A DNA stretch of 64,000 nt from Mesorhizobium sangaii (lineage in GTDB: Bacteria; Pseudomonadota; Alphaproteobacteria; Rhizobiales; Rhizobiaceae): NCBI RefSeq assembly GCF_014207355.1, contig NZ_JACHEF010000001.1, forward strand, positions 1,483,241 to 1,547,240, given 5' to 3'. Positions 18,801 through 26,471 of the stretch are shown piece by piece. The notes beneath the pieces were generated by a model. The model searched no databases. It saw only the letters and a program-made list of their open reading frames with translations, and was not told the origin of the DNA. The position numbers and the translations under genes were made by a program. Within the stretch, counting starts at the first letter, position 1. Every line of letters starts with the position of its first letter.

Positions 18801-21800
18801 CGAGCAGCAGGATCCGGCCGATCCCGAATGCAAGGATCCGGTCAAGACCCAGTCCTATGCCGACTTCGACGCGTTCAACATGGCAGCTTCGGAGACGGTC
18901 CGGGTGCGAGACGTCCCTGGCCCGGAGAATCTTACAGTTCCCGGTTTCAGCCGCACAACCCAGACAGACTACGCTCAGTCGCGGACCGATCTCGCGGCGC
19001 TCGGCATCGTCAATGCCGCGTCCGAGCGGCGTATCCTCGCCGGGACGCGGCTGCTCAGCCGCGAGAGCTTCACCTACCTGCCGAATTCCGGCGGCAGGAT
19101 GGGATCGCGCTCGCTTGAGGTCCTCTCAGGCCTGGGCGCGCTGCCGCCCGCACTGGAGCAGTTCCGCAACGCCAGTCGCAAGCTGGCGAAGACGATGGGC
19201 TATGATGTTTTCGGCAACAGCATTTCGGTTGCCGACGAACTCGGAACGACCGAGCTTGCGGTCTACGACGCCACCGGCACGCTGCTGCTTAGCCACACCA
19301 AGCCGTCCGGTGTTGCACCAGAACTCGACCAGACGACGAAGATGACCTACGACGGCCCGCGGCAGGGTGCGGTCGCGACAACTACCAGCCCGCTGGGAAT
19401 GGTCCTCACGACCAGTTACGACGCGCTCGGACGCAAGACCCGGGAAGCGGCCACAGACGGCGCCGAGAAGTTCTATACCTACAAGATCGGCGAGAATGGA
19501 CGACCGTCGCTGATCCTGACTGCCCGCCGGCGCTACGCGAGCGCTGCCGAGACACCGGAGGGCGAGAGCGAGTTCATAGCCGATCTCGCCGCCTATGATG
19601 CGCGCAGCCAGAAGATCGCCGACCTCGAGAACGTCGCGGAAGGCGGCGTGCGGGTGTTCCATTTCTCACTCTACAACCGCAACGCGAAGCAGGTCTTCCG
19701 CTGGACGCCCTTCGTGGTGAAGAGCTTCGGCGGGGTCGACGACTTGAACCTGCAGAAAGTTTTCGATCTTGGCGAAATTCCGCGCCCGGATCACGAAGTC
19801 GGCAACGCATACACCTACGACGCAGCCGATCGGATGGTCCGTGAAACCCACCCTTCGGGAAAGATATCCGACATGGACTTCGGTCCATGGGGCACGCACA
19901 CCGTCACAACCTACAATGATCAGTTCGACGGCACCGTTCACAGCGGTGAGTACTCCTTGCGCAACGAGAATGGTGTGACTGCCTTCGTCGCCACCGATGG
20001 CAATGGTACGACACATATCTCCCGTTTTGTGCGCGATACATTTGGCTATTTGAGCGAGATCTGGCTACCAGGCGAAGCGACGCCCCGGAAGCTTATCTAC
20101 AATTCGGTCGGCGATATCGAATTCCAGGCGATCCCCGGGATGGGCGACCGATACGCCTTCTATGATGGGCGCGGCAGGCAGTCGGTGATCGCTCGCGTGG
20201 GAACCAATGGCGAAAGCTCGATCCAGACTTACACCTACGACTTCCTCAACCGAAAACTCACCGAAGTGAACGACGGCGTCCTTCACCTCGAATATCAGTA
20301 CGACAGAGGTGTCCAGGTCGCATCCGCGGCCGGTTTCGACACACCGATCGATCTTCCGCTCGGAGACACGACGCAGATTACCATTCACGATCCCAACGGC
20401 GCGTTCGATGCGATCCAGCGTTACGCGTATGACCGGAACGGCCGGATGGTGACGCATGAAGTGGAGATTAACGGCGCGAAATACGCCGACCATTTCCACC
20501 ATACGCTCGACGGACGCATCGATTCGTCCGAGGGTCCGCGCGGCCTGGCGTCGAAATTCGCGCTGGGGCCCGACAAGAACCTGCGGTCAGTGACGGTCAC
20601 GCATCCCGATTTTTCGGAGTCCCAAAAAGTCATCGAGAATATCACCTACAATGCCGAGTCGCGCATCGAGCGGGTCGATTACCGCCTCGGCGCATTCACG
20701 CAGATGTCGTACGATCCGGCGACCCTGTTCCTCACCCACATCGTAACGCAGGCCGGAGACAAGCCGTTGCAGGATCTGACCATGACCTTCAACGGCAATG
20801 GATCGATCACCCAGATCGTCGATGGACTGCCGCAAGGCGCGGGCGATCAGGGGCATGTCGACCGGTCTGGAACGTTCCACTACAATTTCAAGAACGAGCT
20901 CGTCCGCATCGATCGCTACGGCCAGCCCGCCGAATTCGCCTATTCACCAGCCGGAACGTTCGCGCGCAATGACGAGTTGGATCCTGGCGCGCCAATCGCG
21001 CCAGCGACCGGTTCGGCAACAGGGCTCATACCGACTGGAACCGCCGCAAAGCCCTACGCTTTCGACGGTTTCGCGCAGTTGGCGAAATCGCCGACATTGA
21101 CCGGGACGGTGTTCGACATCAACGGACGGCTGATCCGCGCGCAGACGGCAACGAACGAAGTGCTCTACGGCTACGACCAGACCGGTCGTCGCCTCTACAA
21201 GAAGGTGACGCCGACGAATGGGCCGGAACAGCTCTATCTCTACCCGGTCGAGACGTTCGAAATCGGCCCCAAAGGCGAGGAAAGCTACGTCAACATCGCC
21301 GACTCCAAGCTTGTGCGGCTGGAACATGGCACAGGCAAATGGTTCTACTACCTGAAGGATCACATTGAGAGCAGCGACTACGTCATTGCTTCAGACGGCG
21401 TCCCGGTCGAGCAGATGCTCTACAAAGCCTACGGCACGGAACATAAGCCCGAGACGCTGTCTCCCGCCTGGGCGACGCATCTGACGGATGTCGCGGCCGA
21501 CCTGCCGCGTGAAAAGACCCATCATCGTTTCACCGGCAAGTATCTCGATGACGACACAGGCCTCTACTACTATGGTGCCCGGTACTACGATCCAGCGCTC
21601 GGACGCTTCATCTCGCCCGATCCGCTGTATGTCGATGATCCAGAGCGATGCACGAGCAACCCAACGTCGTGCAATCTCTTCGCCTACGCCAACAACAACC
21701 CGATGGCCTTCGTCGACCCAACAGGTCTCAAGGAGATCGTGGCCGATGATGCTGCCTACAAACGCCAGGTAGAGCAAGATCTACAGCGAACCGACCCAAC

Positions 21801-22347
21801 TGCTCGTGTCGACAGCAAGACCGGCGAAGTGTCGCAAAGCTTCCTGCATGGCGTTTGGCTGGACGTGAAGAGCTTCGTTACCGGGTCGAATTCGTTCGAC
21901 GCGGGCCGCGAGCTCACGCGCCGGGTGATCGACGACCCACAGACGACCACGATTCAGAATGTCGCTGGCCACACTGAAGCCGACGTGAAGGATCCGAAAA
22001 CCAACCCGGAGACGACCGCCGGGGACGTCGTCATCAGGTATGACCCGGCGACAGCGAGAACTCGAACCTCGGATGAATTCGACAAGTCGACGGGCAAAGT
22101 TGTGCTCGATGCGCCGGCAGATCCGGGTATCGTGCTGGCGCACGAACAGATTCACGCCACGCACATGATGGCCGGCAAGGACACCGGCATGGCTGAAGTC
22201 CGCTATACCGGTGTCGACGGCAAGCCATACAAAGCCCCTGACGCCGAAGCTCGCACCGTCGGAGTTGGCGGTACGATGCGGACGGACGACATAACAGAGA
22301 ACCAGTTGCGGGACATGCTCGGTATCAGGCCGCGCAACAACTACTAG
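15892..22347 (+). CDS. Exported SpvB/FG-GAP/RHS repeat protein with C-terminal HExxH domain
   Basis: 2151 residues. Order: signal peptide (MFAKTLTALAALTAGAAVLG, then SPARA-ED); an SpvB/TcaC-like N-terminal domain at about 35-140; FG-GAP/VCBS-type calcium loops at about 404, 521, 588, 660 and 718 (VDINGDRLPDLVV, IDANGDGIIDFAS, ADIDGDGQTEIIV); a TcdB-like middle region at about 757-900 (FYDVINRRFIGFSEVEK); YD/RHS repeats at about 1100-1850; and the RHS core at about 1886-1945 (LYYYGARYYDPALGRFISPD, ending DPTGL). After the core comes a 206-residue variable tail with HEQIH (H2084, E2085, H2088), a zinc-metallopeptidase signature reminiscent of the M91/NleD type. In Tc and RHS toxins the shell encloses such a tail. 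Architecture is firm; toxin activity is inferred. Confidence 0.9.
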   Translation: MFAKTLTALAALTAGAAVLGSPARAEDKSATSIVQLPAAGGTVTQEEGSFSLNNNTGSANFTLPLPTLPTRGQFGPQMSLTYSQFAGDTGNGLGIGWRFNTQEIAVNDDLGTAVPGTKPGGDFFSRLSYMGTRLVFLGNQNGVWEYKPEYAEDFVKILYHTGAFDVVSLDLTGGLHTDTIPSGFEVTNADGTRLIFSGDPSVAEGNFDIAKPYVTKWPLVLQLSANREAVRYDYQRFGGRSYLTKASFAGGQSSYQFDLIETQSTLVSHTNGSKQENARLYGKVTAKFKDTVYAQWCMGYVGRDTNDTSKFVVRAHPDCLAKAQADLTPLIDTQSVNVLDQLRVLYRYGDTGGGALAQSTLKFPDINFGYSSWTSAELASRPVVFEAPKMAFAGDIPPQNFELADLNMDALVDIVQTKDDGATVHLGSGDLNSAFGDTAQLVLSRPTEAGLMRQIAPRLTDNRFAFADILGDSFVDIVEIEDGLMHVYDGKADGTFPYLGRSIPLPGVSPMTFAGGNGRFADINMDSLSDIVTTRLNADGRTEWRIFLNLTRRQADGGYSVNFGALTKAFPFNSQDGQILGRNNVRMVDINGDRLPDLVVIRPADQGFCLYENQGNIFSTDPNALLFGDAAINDPVCGHGTFSKIGGMQPGENLATMWYIDANGDGIIDFASMGERTDQMRIWLGFGDGTYLKDPLNIALNLRVQLGTSTQTFASRVADIDGDGQTEIIVFQKPSGDEVKPVVIIDFNRTATMQLVKANLLTVVDFASGRRHDIRYATSIDEMLRDRANGQPTRNLHFPVVVAKQLVTSQGIPGQVRAQVQTEEYFYHNPFYDVINRRFIGFSEVEKVAYGDENAAGQRVTQRSSLDREQYYTFAERAADLNLAGKLKIRKTYEVKPEATLVASAETTETLDPSAAALHSLSTATRSQKLPTTGMMLKCESSVWEAFSRGDGSSYLRKVKDTLTESAGQAEQQDPADPECKDPVKTQSYADFDAFNMAASETVRVRDVPGPENLTVPGFSRTTQTDYAQSRTDLAALGIVNAASERRILAGTRLLSRESFTYLPNSGGRMGSRSLEVLSGLGALPPALEQFRNASRKLAKTMGYDVFGNSISVADELGTTELAVYDATGTLLLSHTKPSGVAPELDQTTKMTYDGPRQGAVATTTSPLGMVLTTSYDALGRKTREAATDGAEKFYTYKIGENGRPSLILTARRRYASAAETPEGESEFIADLAAYDARSQKIADLENVAEGGVRVFHFSLYNRNAKQVFRWTPFVVKSFGGVDDLNLQKVFDLGEIPRPDHEVGNAYTYDAADRMVRETHPSGKISDMDFGPWGTHTVTTYNDQFDGTVHSGEYSLRNENGVTAFVATDGNGTTHISRFVRDTFGYLSEIWLPGEATPRKLIYNSVGDIEFQAIPGMGDRYAFYDGRGRQSVIARVGTNGESSIQTYTYDFLNRKLTEVNDGVLHLEYQYDRGVQVASAAGFDTPIDLPLGDTTQITIHDPNGAFDAIQRYAYDRNGRMVTHEVEINGAKYADHFHHTLDGRIDSSEGPRGLASKFALGPDKNLRSVTVTHPDFSESQKVIENITYNAESRIERVDYRLGAFTQMSYDPATLFLTHIVTQAGDKPLQDLTMTFNGNGSITQIVDGLPQGAGDQGHVDRSGTFHYNFKNELVRIDRYGQPAEFAYSPAGTFARNDELDPGAPIAPATGSATGLIPTGTAAKPYAFDGFAQLAKSPTLTGTVFDINGRLIRAQTATNEVLYGYDQTGRRLYKKVTPTNGPEQLYLYPVETFEIGPKGEESYVNIADSKLVRLEHGTGKWFYYLKDHIESSDYVIASDGVPVEQMLYKAYGTEHKPETLSPAWATHLTDVAADLPREKTHHRFTGKYLDDDTGLYYYGARYYDPALGRFISPDPLYVDDPERCTSNPTSCNLFAYANNNPMAFVDPTGLKEIVADDAAYKRQVEQDLQRTDPTARVDSKTGEVSQSFLHGVWLDVKSFVTGSNSFDAGRELTRRVIDDPQTTTIQNVAGHTEADVKDPKTNPETTAGDVVIRYDPATARTRTSDEFDKSTGKVVLDAPADPGIVLAHEQIHATHMMAGKDTGMAEVRYTGVDGKPYKAPDAEARTVGVGGTMRTDDITENQLRDMLGIRPRNNY
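21724..22344 (+). other. Variable C-terminal tail of the RHS protein, putative zinc metallopeptidase
   Basis: This is the segment after the RHS core DPTG. It contains HEQIH at 22141-22155, preceded by GIVLA and followed by ATHMMAG, fitting the helix of an HExxH zinc protease. A downstream acidic cluster (APDAEART) could supply a third ligand. Tails at this position in RHS proteins are typically exchangeable effector domains. Enzyme activity and target are not shown. Confidence 0.6.
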
Positions 22348-22371
22348 TGGTGGCTGGTGACCATAGAGGAA

Positions 22372-22377
22372 TGGAGG
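22372..22377 (+). promoter_or_regulatory. Ribosome binding site deciding the start of the small exported gene
   Basis: TGGAGG lies 6 bases before ATG 22384. The in-frame GTG at 22357 has no comparable site and would spoil the signal peptide. Confidence 0.65.
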
Positions 22378-22383
22378 CATGAC

Positions 22384-23034
22384 ATGCTCAAGAACCAATG
22401 GCTTCCGGCCATTCTTGCCGGGGTCACACTCATGACCGCAGCGACAGTTTCGACGCAATCGATGGGCGAGGAAGTTCGACCGCCGGCTGCTGTGCCATTG
22501 GACTTCCTGGCCTGGATCGATCGCGATCGGGCCTGGCTGGAGCAGCAGATTCTCGCGATCAGCGGCTCCAGCAGCATCAAGATCGGCGCTGCCGCGCTTG
22601 AGACCACGGACCTTGACGCGCTGAAGGCGGCCAACCGCATACGGACCTTCGCCTACCTCGCGGCCAAGGGGCTGCGGCCCCCCTATTTCGATCTGCAGGT
22701 GGCGGCCGCGGATAGAACGGTCCGGTGCATTACAAAGTATCCGGCTAGCATTGCCCCCGACATCGGGCCGATGGACTTCGCGAGGACGTCGTTTCCGGCG
22801 GAGGCCGCCGACCAAACAGAACTGAAATCCTGCACGGTCGCAGGCAAGGGCGGAGACTATGCCGAGCTTGACCGGGCGGCCTTTCGCGATCGCTACTTCA
22901 ACGCGTCAGGCACATTGAAGCCGGAATTCCGGGACCTGCGCGACGATTCTGCTTTCAAGGCCAAGGCGATCGACGAGGGCTTCTTCCTGACGACGGAGGA
23001 CTATAGCGGCCTGCTGCAGCTGGATCTGCGGTAG
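22384..23034 (+). CDS. Small exported protein following the RHS gene; immunity-protein candidate
   Basis: Function not recognised; 216 residues. A hydrophobic N-terminus (MLKNQWLPAILAGVTLMTAA) suggests export, though no ideal cleavage site is visible. Two cysteines (RCITK and KSCTV) could form one disulfide. The gene begins 36 bases after the RHS stop with its own good ribosome site and is the last gene of the operon. A small gene directly downstream of a polymorphic-toxin tail is the usual place of an immunity gene, and an exported one would fit a toxin acting in the periplasm. This is positional inference only; it could equally be another structural subunit. Confidence 0.65.
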   Translation: MLKNQWLPAILAGVTLMTAATVSTQSMGEEVRPPAAVPLDFLAWIDRDRAWLEQQILAISGSSSIKIGAAALETTDLDALKAANRIRTFAYLAAKGLRPPYFDLQVAAADRTVRCITKYPASIAPDIGPMDFARTSFPAEAADQTELKSCTVAGKGGDYAELDRAAFRDRYFNASGTLKPEFRDLRDDSAFKAKAIDEGFFLTTEDYSGLLQLDLR

Positions 23035-23102
23035 GCGGCCAGGACGTAGTAGGCAGAATGGCCGCGCCGGCGAAGACAGCCAGACCACCGCTCTGTCTCG
23101 CG

Positions 23103-23125
23103 GCCTGGCTGCTGAGCAGCCAGGC
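23103..23125. terminator. Hairpin between convergent genes, probable terminator
   Basis: Perfect 11-base inverted repeat GCCTGGCTGCT/AGCAGCCAGGC separated by one base. It lies between the end of the large operon (23034) and the convergent gene ending at 23265. No T-run follows, so termination strength is uncertain. Confidence 0.5.
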
Positions 23126-23216
23126 ATCACATAGGGAAAGCTGGGGCTCCGTCATGACTTGCCCGGGCGTCGAGCGCCAGCTGCCCGTTGGGTGCGCGAC
23201 CGCGGCTGTTGTCTGA

Positions 23217-23253
23217 TGCCTGAAGGAGACTTGGTTGCCTGAAGGAGACTTGG
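23217..23253. repeat. 18-base tandem direct repeat
   Basis: TGCCTGAAGGAGACTTGG occurs at 23217-23234 and 23236-23253 (period 19) just beyond the 3' end of the minus-strand gene. It is probably a local slippage duplication. Confidence 0.7.
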
Positions 23254-23264
23254 CGTAAGAGTGT

Positions 23265-23819
23265 CTACTCCACGCCTGTGGCCGGCACCCCGAAGACGCA
23301 CCATACCCCGGCCTTGTTGGTCGCTTCAAGCGGATGCACCACAGTCGTGCGCGCGCTGAACGTGACGACCGCGAAGGAGCCTGCCGCCCCCGGCCATTCA
23401 GTGCGGGTCCAGTAATCGGTCTCGCTGCGCTCCAGCGGTGGCAGCTTGTATTCCGCGAACGCCTCGCGCTGCCTTGGCCAGTCCGCCGAATCGAGGCTCG
23501 TCAGTTCCGCCATCGTCGGAAGCTGCCAGCCCATGTCGCCGTTCGGACCGCCTTGTCCTAGGGTAGCGCAGTGCCCCATCGCATCGCTCAGCGTGAGCGG
23601 CTGATCAAGCCTGTCCAGCCTGGCGACAAGGCATGTGCGCTGGTCGACGAAGGCCTTGCCGTCGTGTTCAGCGAGCAGCCAGAAATTCTGGTCATTCAGC
23701 GGCTGGCGGGTCAGTTTGTGGACGGTGCCACATGGTTCGGCCTGGGATGGCGGCACTGACACCATGGCGAAAAGGGCAAGCGCAGCGTTGAAAGTCGCAA
23801 GAGACGCGATCCGAAACAT
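23265..23819 (-). CDS. Exported DUF1566 (Lcl C-terminal-like) domain protein
   Basis: 184 residues from ATG 23819, with GAGGAGG a few bases upstream. The signal peptide ends near SQA-EP. The mature part has the DUF1566 pattern: a (G)WQLPTMAEL block preceded by TLSDAMGHCATL, then DYWTRTEWPG and a GVWCVFG ending. Four cysteines are spread along the domain. The family occurs in many exported proteins, but its biochemical role is not established. It is convergent to the RHS operon, so it may or may not belong to it functionally. Confidence 0.75.
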   Translation of the reverse strand: MFRIASLATFNAALALFAMVSVPPSQAEPCGTVHKLTRQPLNDQNFWLLAEHDGKAFVDQRTCLVARLDRLDQPLTLSDAMGHCATLGQGGPNGDMGWQLPTMAELTSLDSADWPRQREAFAEYKLPPLERSETDYWTRTEWPGAAGSFAVVTFSARTTVVHPLEATNKAGVWCVFGVPATGVE

Positions 23820-24140
23820 GCCGTCCTCCTCGCTGGTTTGGCATTATGACGGGCGTTCGATATGGCAACCGAACAAGTATACTTGAAGCGGCGAACAATG
23901 GAAAGTCCTGTCGCTTCCCGATGCGTCAACTTTTCAGATAGATGTCCGCCTGTTGGCTTCTAATTTAAATCAAATCATGGCGAACAACGCCGCAGCCACT
24001 AACCCACCCCCAACTACGAAAATCAAGAACCTGATCGGCTCGACGTCTCGGTCGACAATCCATCCGCTCAACGTGAAGTGCCAGGCAGAGTGACGAAGAT
24101 CTCGTCGGCATCATGGTCACGATGACAAGGCAAACTTACT
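23820..24140. other. Intergenic region without recognisable gene
   Basis: AT-rich stretches (for example TAATTTAAAT near 23964) are consistent with the promoter of the minus-strand DUF1566 gene. No open frame with coding character and no clear hairpin were seen. Confidence 0.4.
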
Positions 24141-25313
24141 CTAAGTTTGGCTCTGGTTGACCAAAGAATGGTCGTCGACGGTCACGGCGTTCGTCCTTAG
24201 GGTGCGACCGAACCATCCCACAATCATCCTTCTGGCTGGAACCTCGGCCAGATGCAGTGCGGTTGATGCGGCGAGAACCGTAATCAAAAAGACCCCAATC
24301 GCCGTCCGCTGCGACACCCCTTCCAAGATTTGTGGGTGCATGACAAAAAACCTGATGACGAGTTGGTGTGTGAGGTAAATGGCGAACGAAATCTCGCCAA
24401 GGAACCTCACGGGGCGGCAGCCGAGCATCTTCGCCAACGGCCCGGTGCTCGATGCGAGAATAATGAGCAGCAAGGCCGCCGGAACGACAGGGGAAAGTGT
24501 CTGGGCCGTCCAATACTGCATCGCAGCCGAGCGCATGAAGGGCTGTAGGGTCGTGTTGATCCAGCCGGATCCCCAGGTCAGCAGCAGGACGCCGATCAAC
24601 TCGAAGGCGGCCCATGTGCCAAATCCAACATGGGCAAGACGGTCTCGGAAACGCGTCCACAGCAACGCCGCCGTCATGCCGAGGCAAAATTCGAAGACCC
24701 TTGCGACCGGGTTGACCATCACCAAGCCCTGGACAACGGCATCATTTCCACCACTGTAAAAAGGCAGTCCGAGTTGCCAGGCAAGGAGACCCATCGCCGA
24801 AGAGGCGACAAAGCATGCGGCGAGTTTCCAGGGCCATGTCGATTCGAAATTGCGGATCAGAAACGGGAAAACGAGATAAAAACTCATCTCGGTTGAGATG
24901 CTCCAGCTGACCGCATTGTAGCTGAAAAAGTAATCGCCGGTCGGAATCCAGCTTTGCAGCAACAAAGCATTTGCGAGGAAATACGGAGCCGCGAATGGCA
25001 CGCCTAGCGCGACTGCCGCCAGCAATGTCACCAGATGAGCTGGCAAAATCCTGGCAATTCTGCCGATATAGAACTGACGTGTTTCACCTGGCTTGTTGAG
25101 AGCAGGATAGGAATAGGTCAGTACGAACCCTGACAAAACAAAAAAAACGGTGACGCCATTAGCGAGGTTCCAGCCTTGAAACGCAGTGGGAGATACACCG
25201 AAACTCCCCTGGATGTGATGGAGTACAATGGCAAAAGCGGCGAAGAACCGCAGTCCGGTGAGCGGAAAGATCAACGCCTTCGAATGTTTTTGTCCGCCCA
25301 TATCCGCTCGCAT
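24141..25313 (-). CDS. Acyltransferase family 3 membrane protein
   Basis: 390 residues, about ten membrane segments. The N-terminal LTGLRFFAAFAIVLHH carries the family's conserved histidine and arginine signature, and ARILPAHL matches the R-x10-H type motif region. Members (OafA/NodX/ExoZ type) O-acetylate or acylate sugars of surface polysaccharides at the inner membrane. ATG 25313 overlaps the stop of the upstream methyltransferase by one base (TGATG); a TTG one codon earlier and an ATG four codons later are alternatives. Context of sugar-modifying genes supports a polysaccharide role; the acceptor is unknown. Confidence 0.9.
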   Translation of the reverse strand: MRADMGGQKHSKALIFPLTGLRFFAAFAIVLHHIQGSFGVSPTAFQGWNLANGVTVFFVLSGFVLTYSYPALNKPGETRQFYIGRIARILPAHLVTLLAAVALGVPFAAPYFLANALLLQSWIPTGDYFFSYNAVSWSISTEMSFYLVFPFLIRNFESTWPWKLAACFVASSAMGLLAWQLGLPFYSGGNDAVVQGLVMVNPVARVFEFCLGMTAALLWTRFRDRLAHVGFGTWAAFELIGVLLLTWGSGWINTTLQPFMRSAAMQYWTAQTLSPVVPAALLLIILASSTGPLAKMLGCRPVRFLGEISFAIYLTHQLVIRFFVMHPQILEGVSQRTAIGVFLITVLAASTALHLAEVPARRMIVGWFGRTLRTNAVTVDDHSLVNQSQT

Positions 25314-26107
25314 CAACTTGTCTGGCTGGTTCGAACGGACAGCGGCGCGGTCACCGGTCGATTTTGCAGTGCGAGAATATCATGGTGATTATCCCACGCC
25401 CGTTCACTCATCAGGACCAGGCGAGTGCCCTCTAGCCGTTCCGCCAGCGAAGTGGCCCAAGCTGGCTTGGAGAGCGAGATCCCATATGCGTCCTGACCAG
25501 GATAGTCGGCGTACCCATAGCCTTCTGCAAGATACTGCCTCTCGATTTCCTCCCACCCAGAGGCGACGCCATAGTAGTTGAACTCGGGGCCTCGGAAATG
25601 GACGAAACGCCCGTGCAGGCTGACGATAAGGAGGCCGTCCGGTCGCAGCCATGAGAGCAGCTTCCTGACCAGACGCTCGGATATGTTCGCGGACAGGTGC
25701 GTCAGAACCGAGCCGACCCAGATCAAGTCGTACCGCGAGGGAGCGACGAAGCCGTCCACATCGGTGCCAGACAGCCACGTGTGCGCACCAAATTCGCGTG
25801 CACAGAACCCGAGATCCTCGACGCGCATGTCTGTCGCCGAAATCTCGGCGCCCGCGTACGCGGCCCGCAGCCAACGGGTGACGCGTCCGGCACCAGCCCC
25901 GAAATCGAGGATTTCTTTTGGCTCTATTCCAGCCAGGCCGACCGCCGCCGCGATCACGTTTAGCGCTGATCCCCCACAGGTTAGGTAGTGCCGGCTGTTC
26001 CCGTGAAACATCCCGTCGCTCTCATGGAGGTTCAGCGACACCATTTCATGCAGTGTCGCAGCGAACCCGCTGAAAGCAGTATGGTCCTGTCGGTCCAGGT
26101 TTTGCAT
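25313..26107 (-). CDS. Class I SAM-dependent methyltransferase
   Basis: 264 residues with a Rossmann methyltransferase core: motif I ILDFGAGAGRVTRWL at about 87-101, the acidic residue at ISATDMRVEDL, and motif IV YDLIWVGSVLTHL. The C-terminal half is unlike small-molecule methyltransferases of primary metabolism. It is coupled to the acyltransferase-3 gene, so it probably methylates a surface glycan or its precursor; this is inference from context. Confidence 0.85.
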   Translation of the reverse strand: MQNLDRQDHTAFSGFAATLHEMVSLNLHESDGMFHGNSRHYLTCGGSALNVIAAAVGLAGIEPKEILDFGAGAGRVTRWLRAAYAGAEISATDMRVEDLGFCAREFGAHTWLSGTDVDGFVAPSRYDLIWVGSVLTHLSANISERLVRKLLSWLRPDGLLIVSLHGRFVHFRGPEFNYYGVASGWEEIERQYLAEGYGYADYPGQDAYGISLSKPAWATSLAERLEGTRLVLMSERAWDNHHDILALQNRPVTAPLSVRTSQTS

Positions 26108-26471
26108 TTTGGCGCGAAATCGCCGCTCTCCATAACCGCTGATGGCATAGCACGCGAAACACCTAGCATCTAGATTAGTAAATTATGAACAAGTAAACCA
26201 TGAACAACCTGCCCGCGAGGGCGGTGCGGGCGATGCACTTAATCCGACGCTTCCGCCCCGGCACATGCTCTGGCTGGTAGGCGGCAAAAGTCGTCATCTA
26301 CGGCACAGCCGAATAAATGCTGAGCGCAATAGCAACACATCCTTTCCGTCAACCCGATAAGCTTTGACGCACTCGCGAAGTCAGAGTACGGACCTACTTG
26401 GGAATTGCGGTTCGCTATTCTGATTCCCCAACCGCAGTTAACCGTATTCGGGAGCGGCCGAGCATATCCGG
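26108..26471. other. Divergent intergenic region
   Basis: AT-rich (26160-26210 and 26330-26450), lying between the divergent methyltransferase (minus) and epimerase (plus) genes, so it should hold both promoters. No clear -35/-10 pair or operator was identified. Confidence 0.4.

Noticed and set aside
1142-23034. Type VI, CDI or canonical Tc toxin locus
   Set aside because: No VgrG, PAAR, Hcp, two-partner secretion or Tc A-subunit genes are present, and the RHS protein has its own Sec signal peptide.
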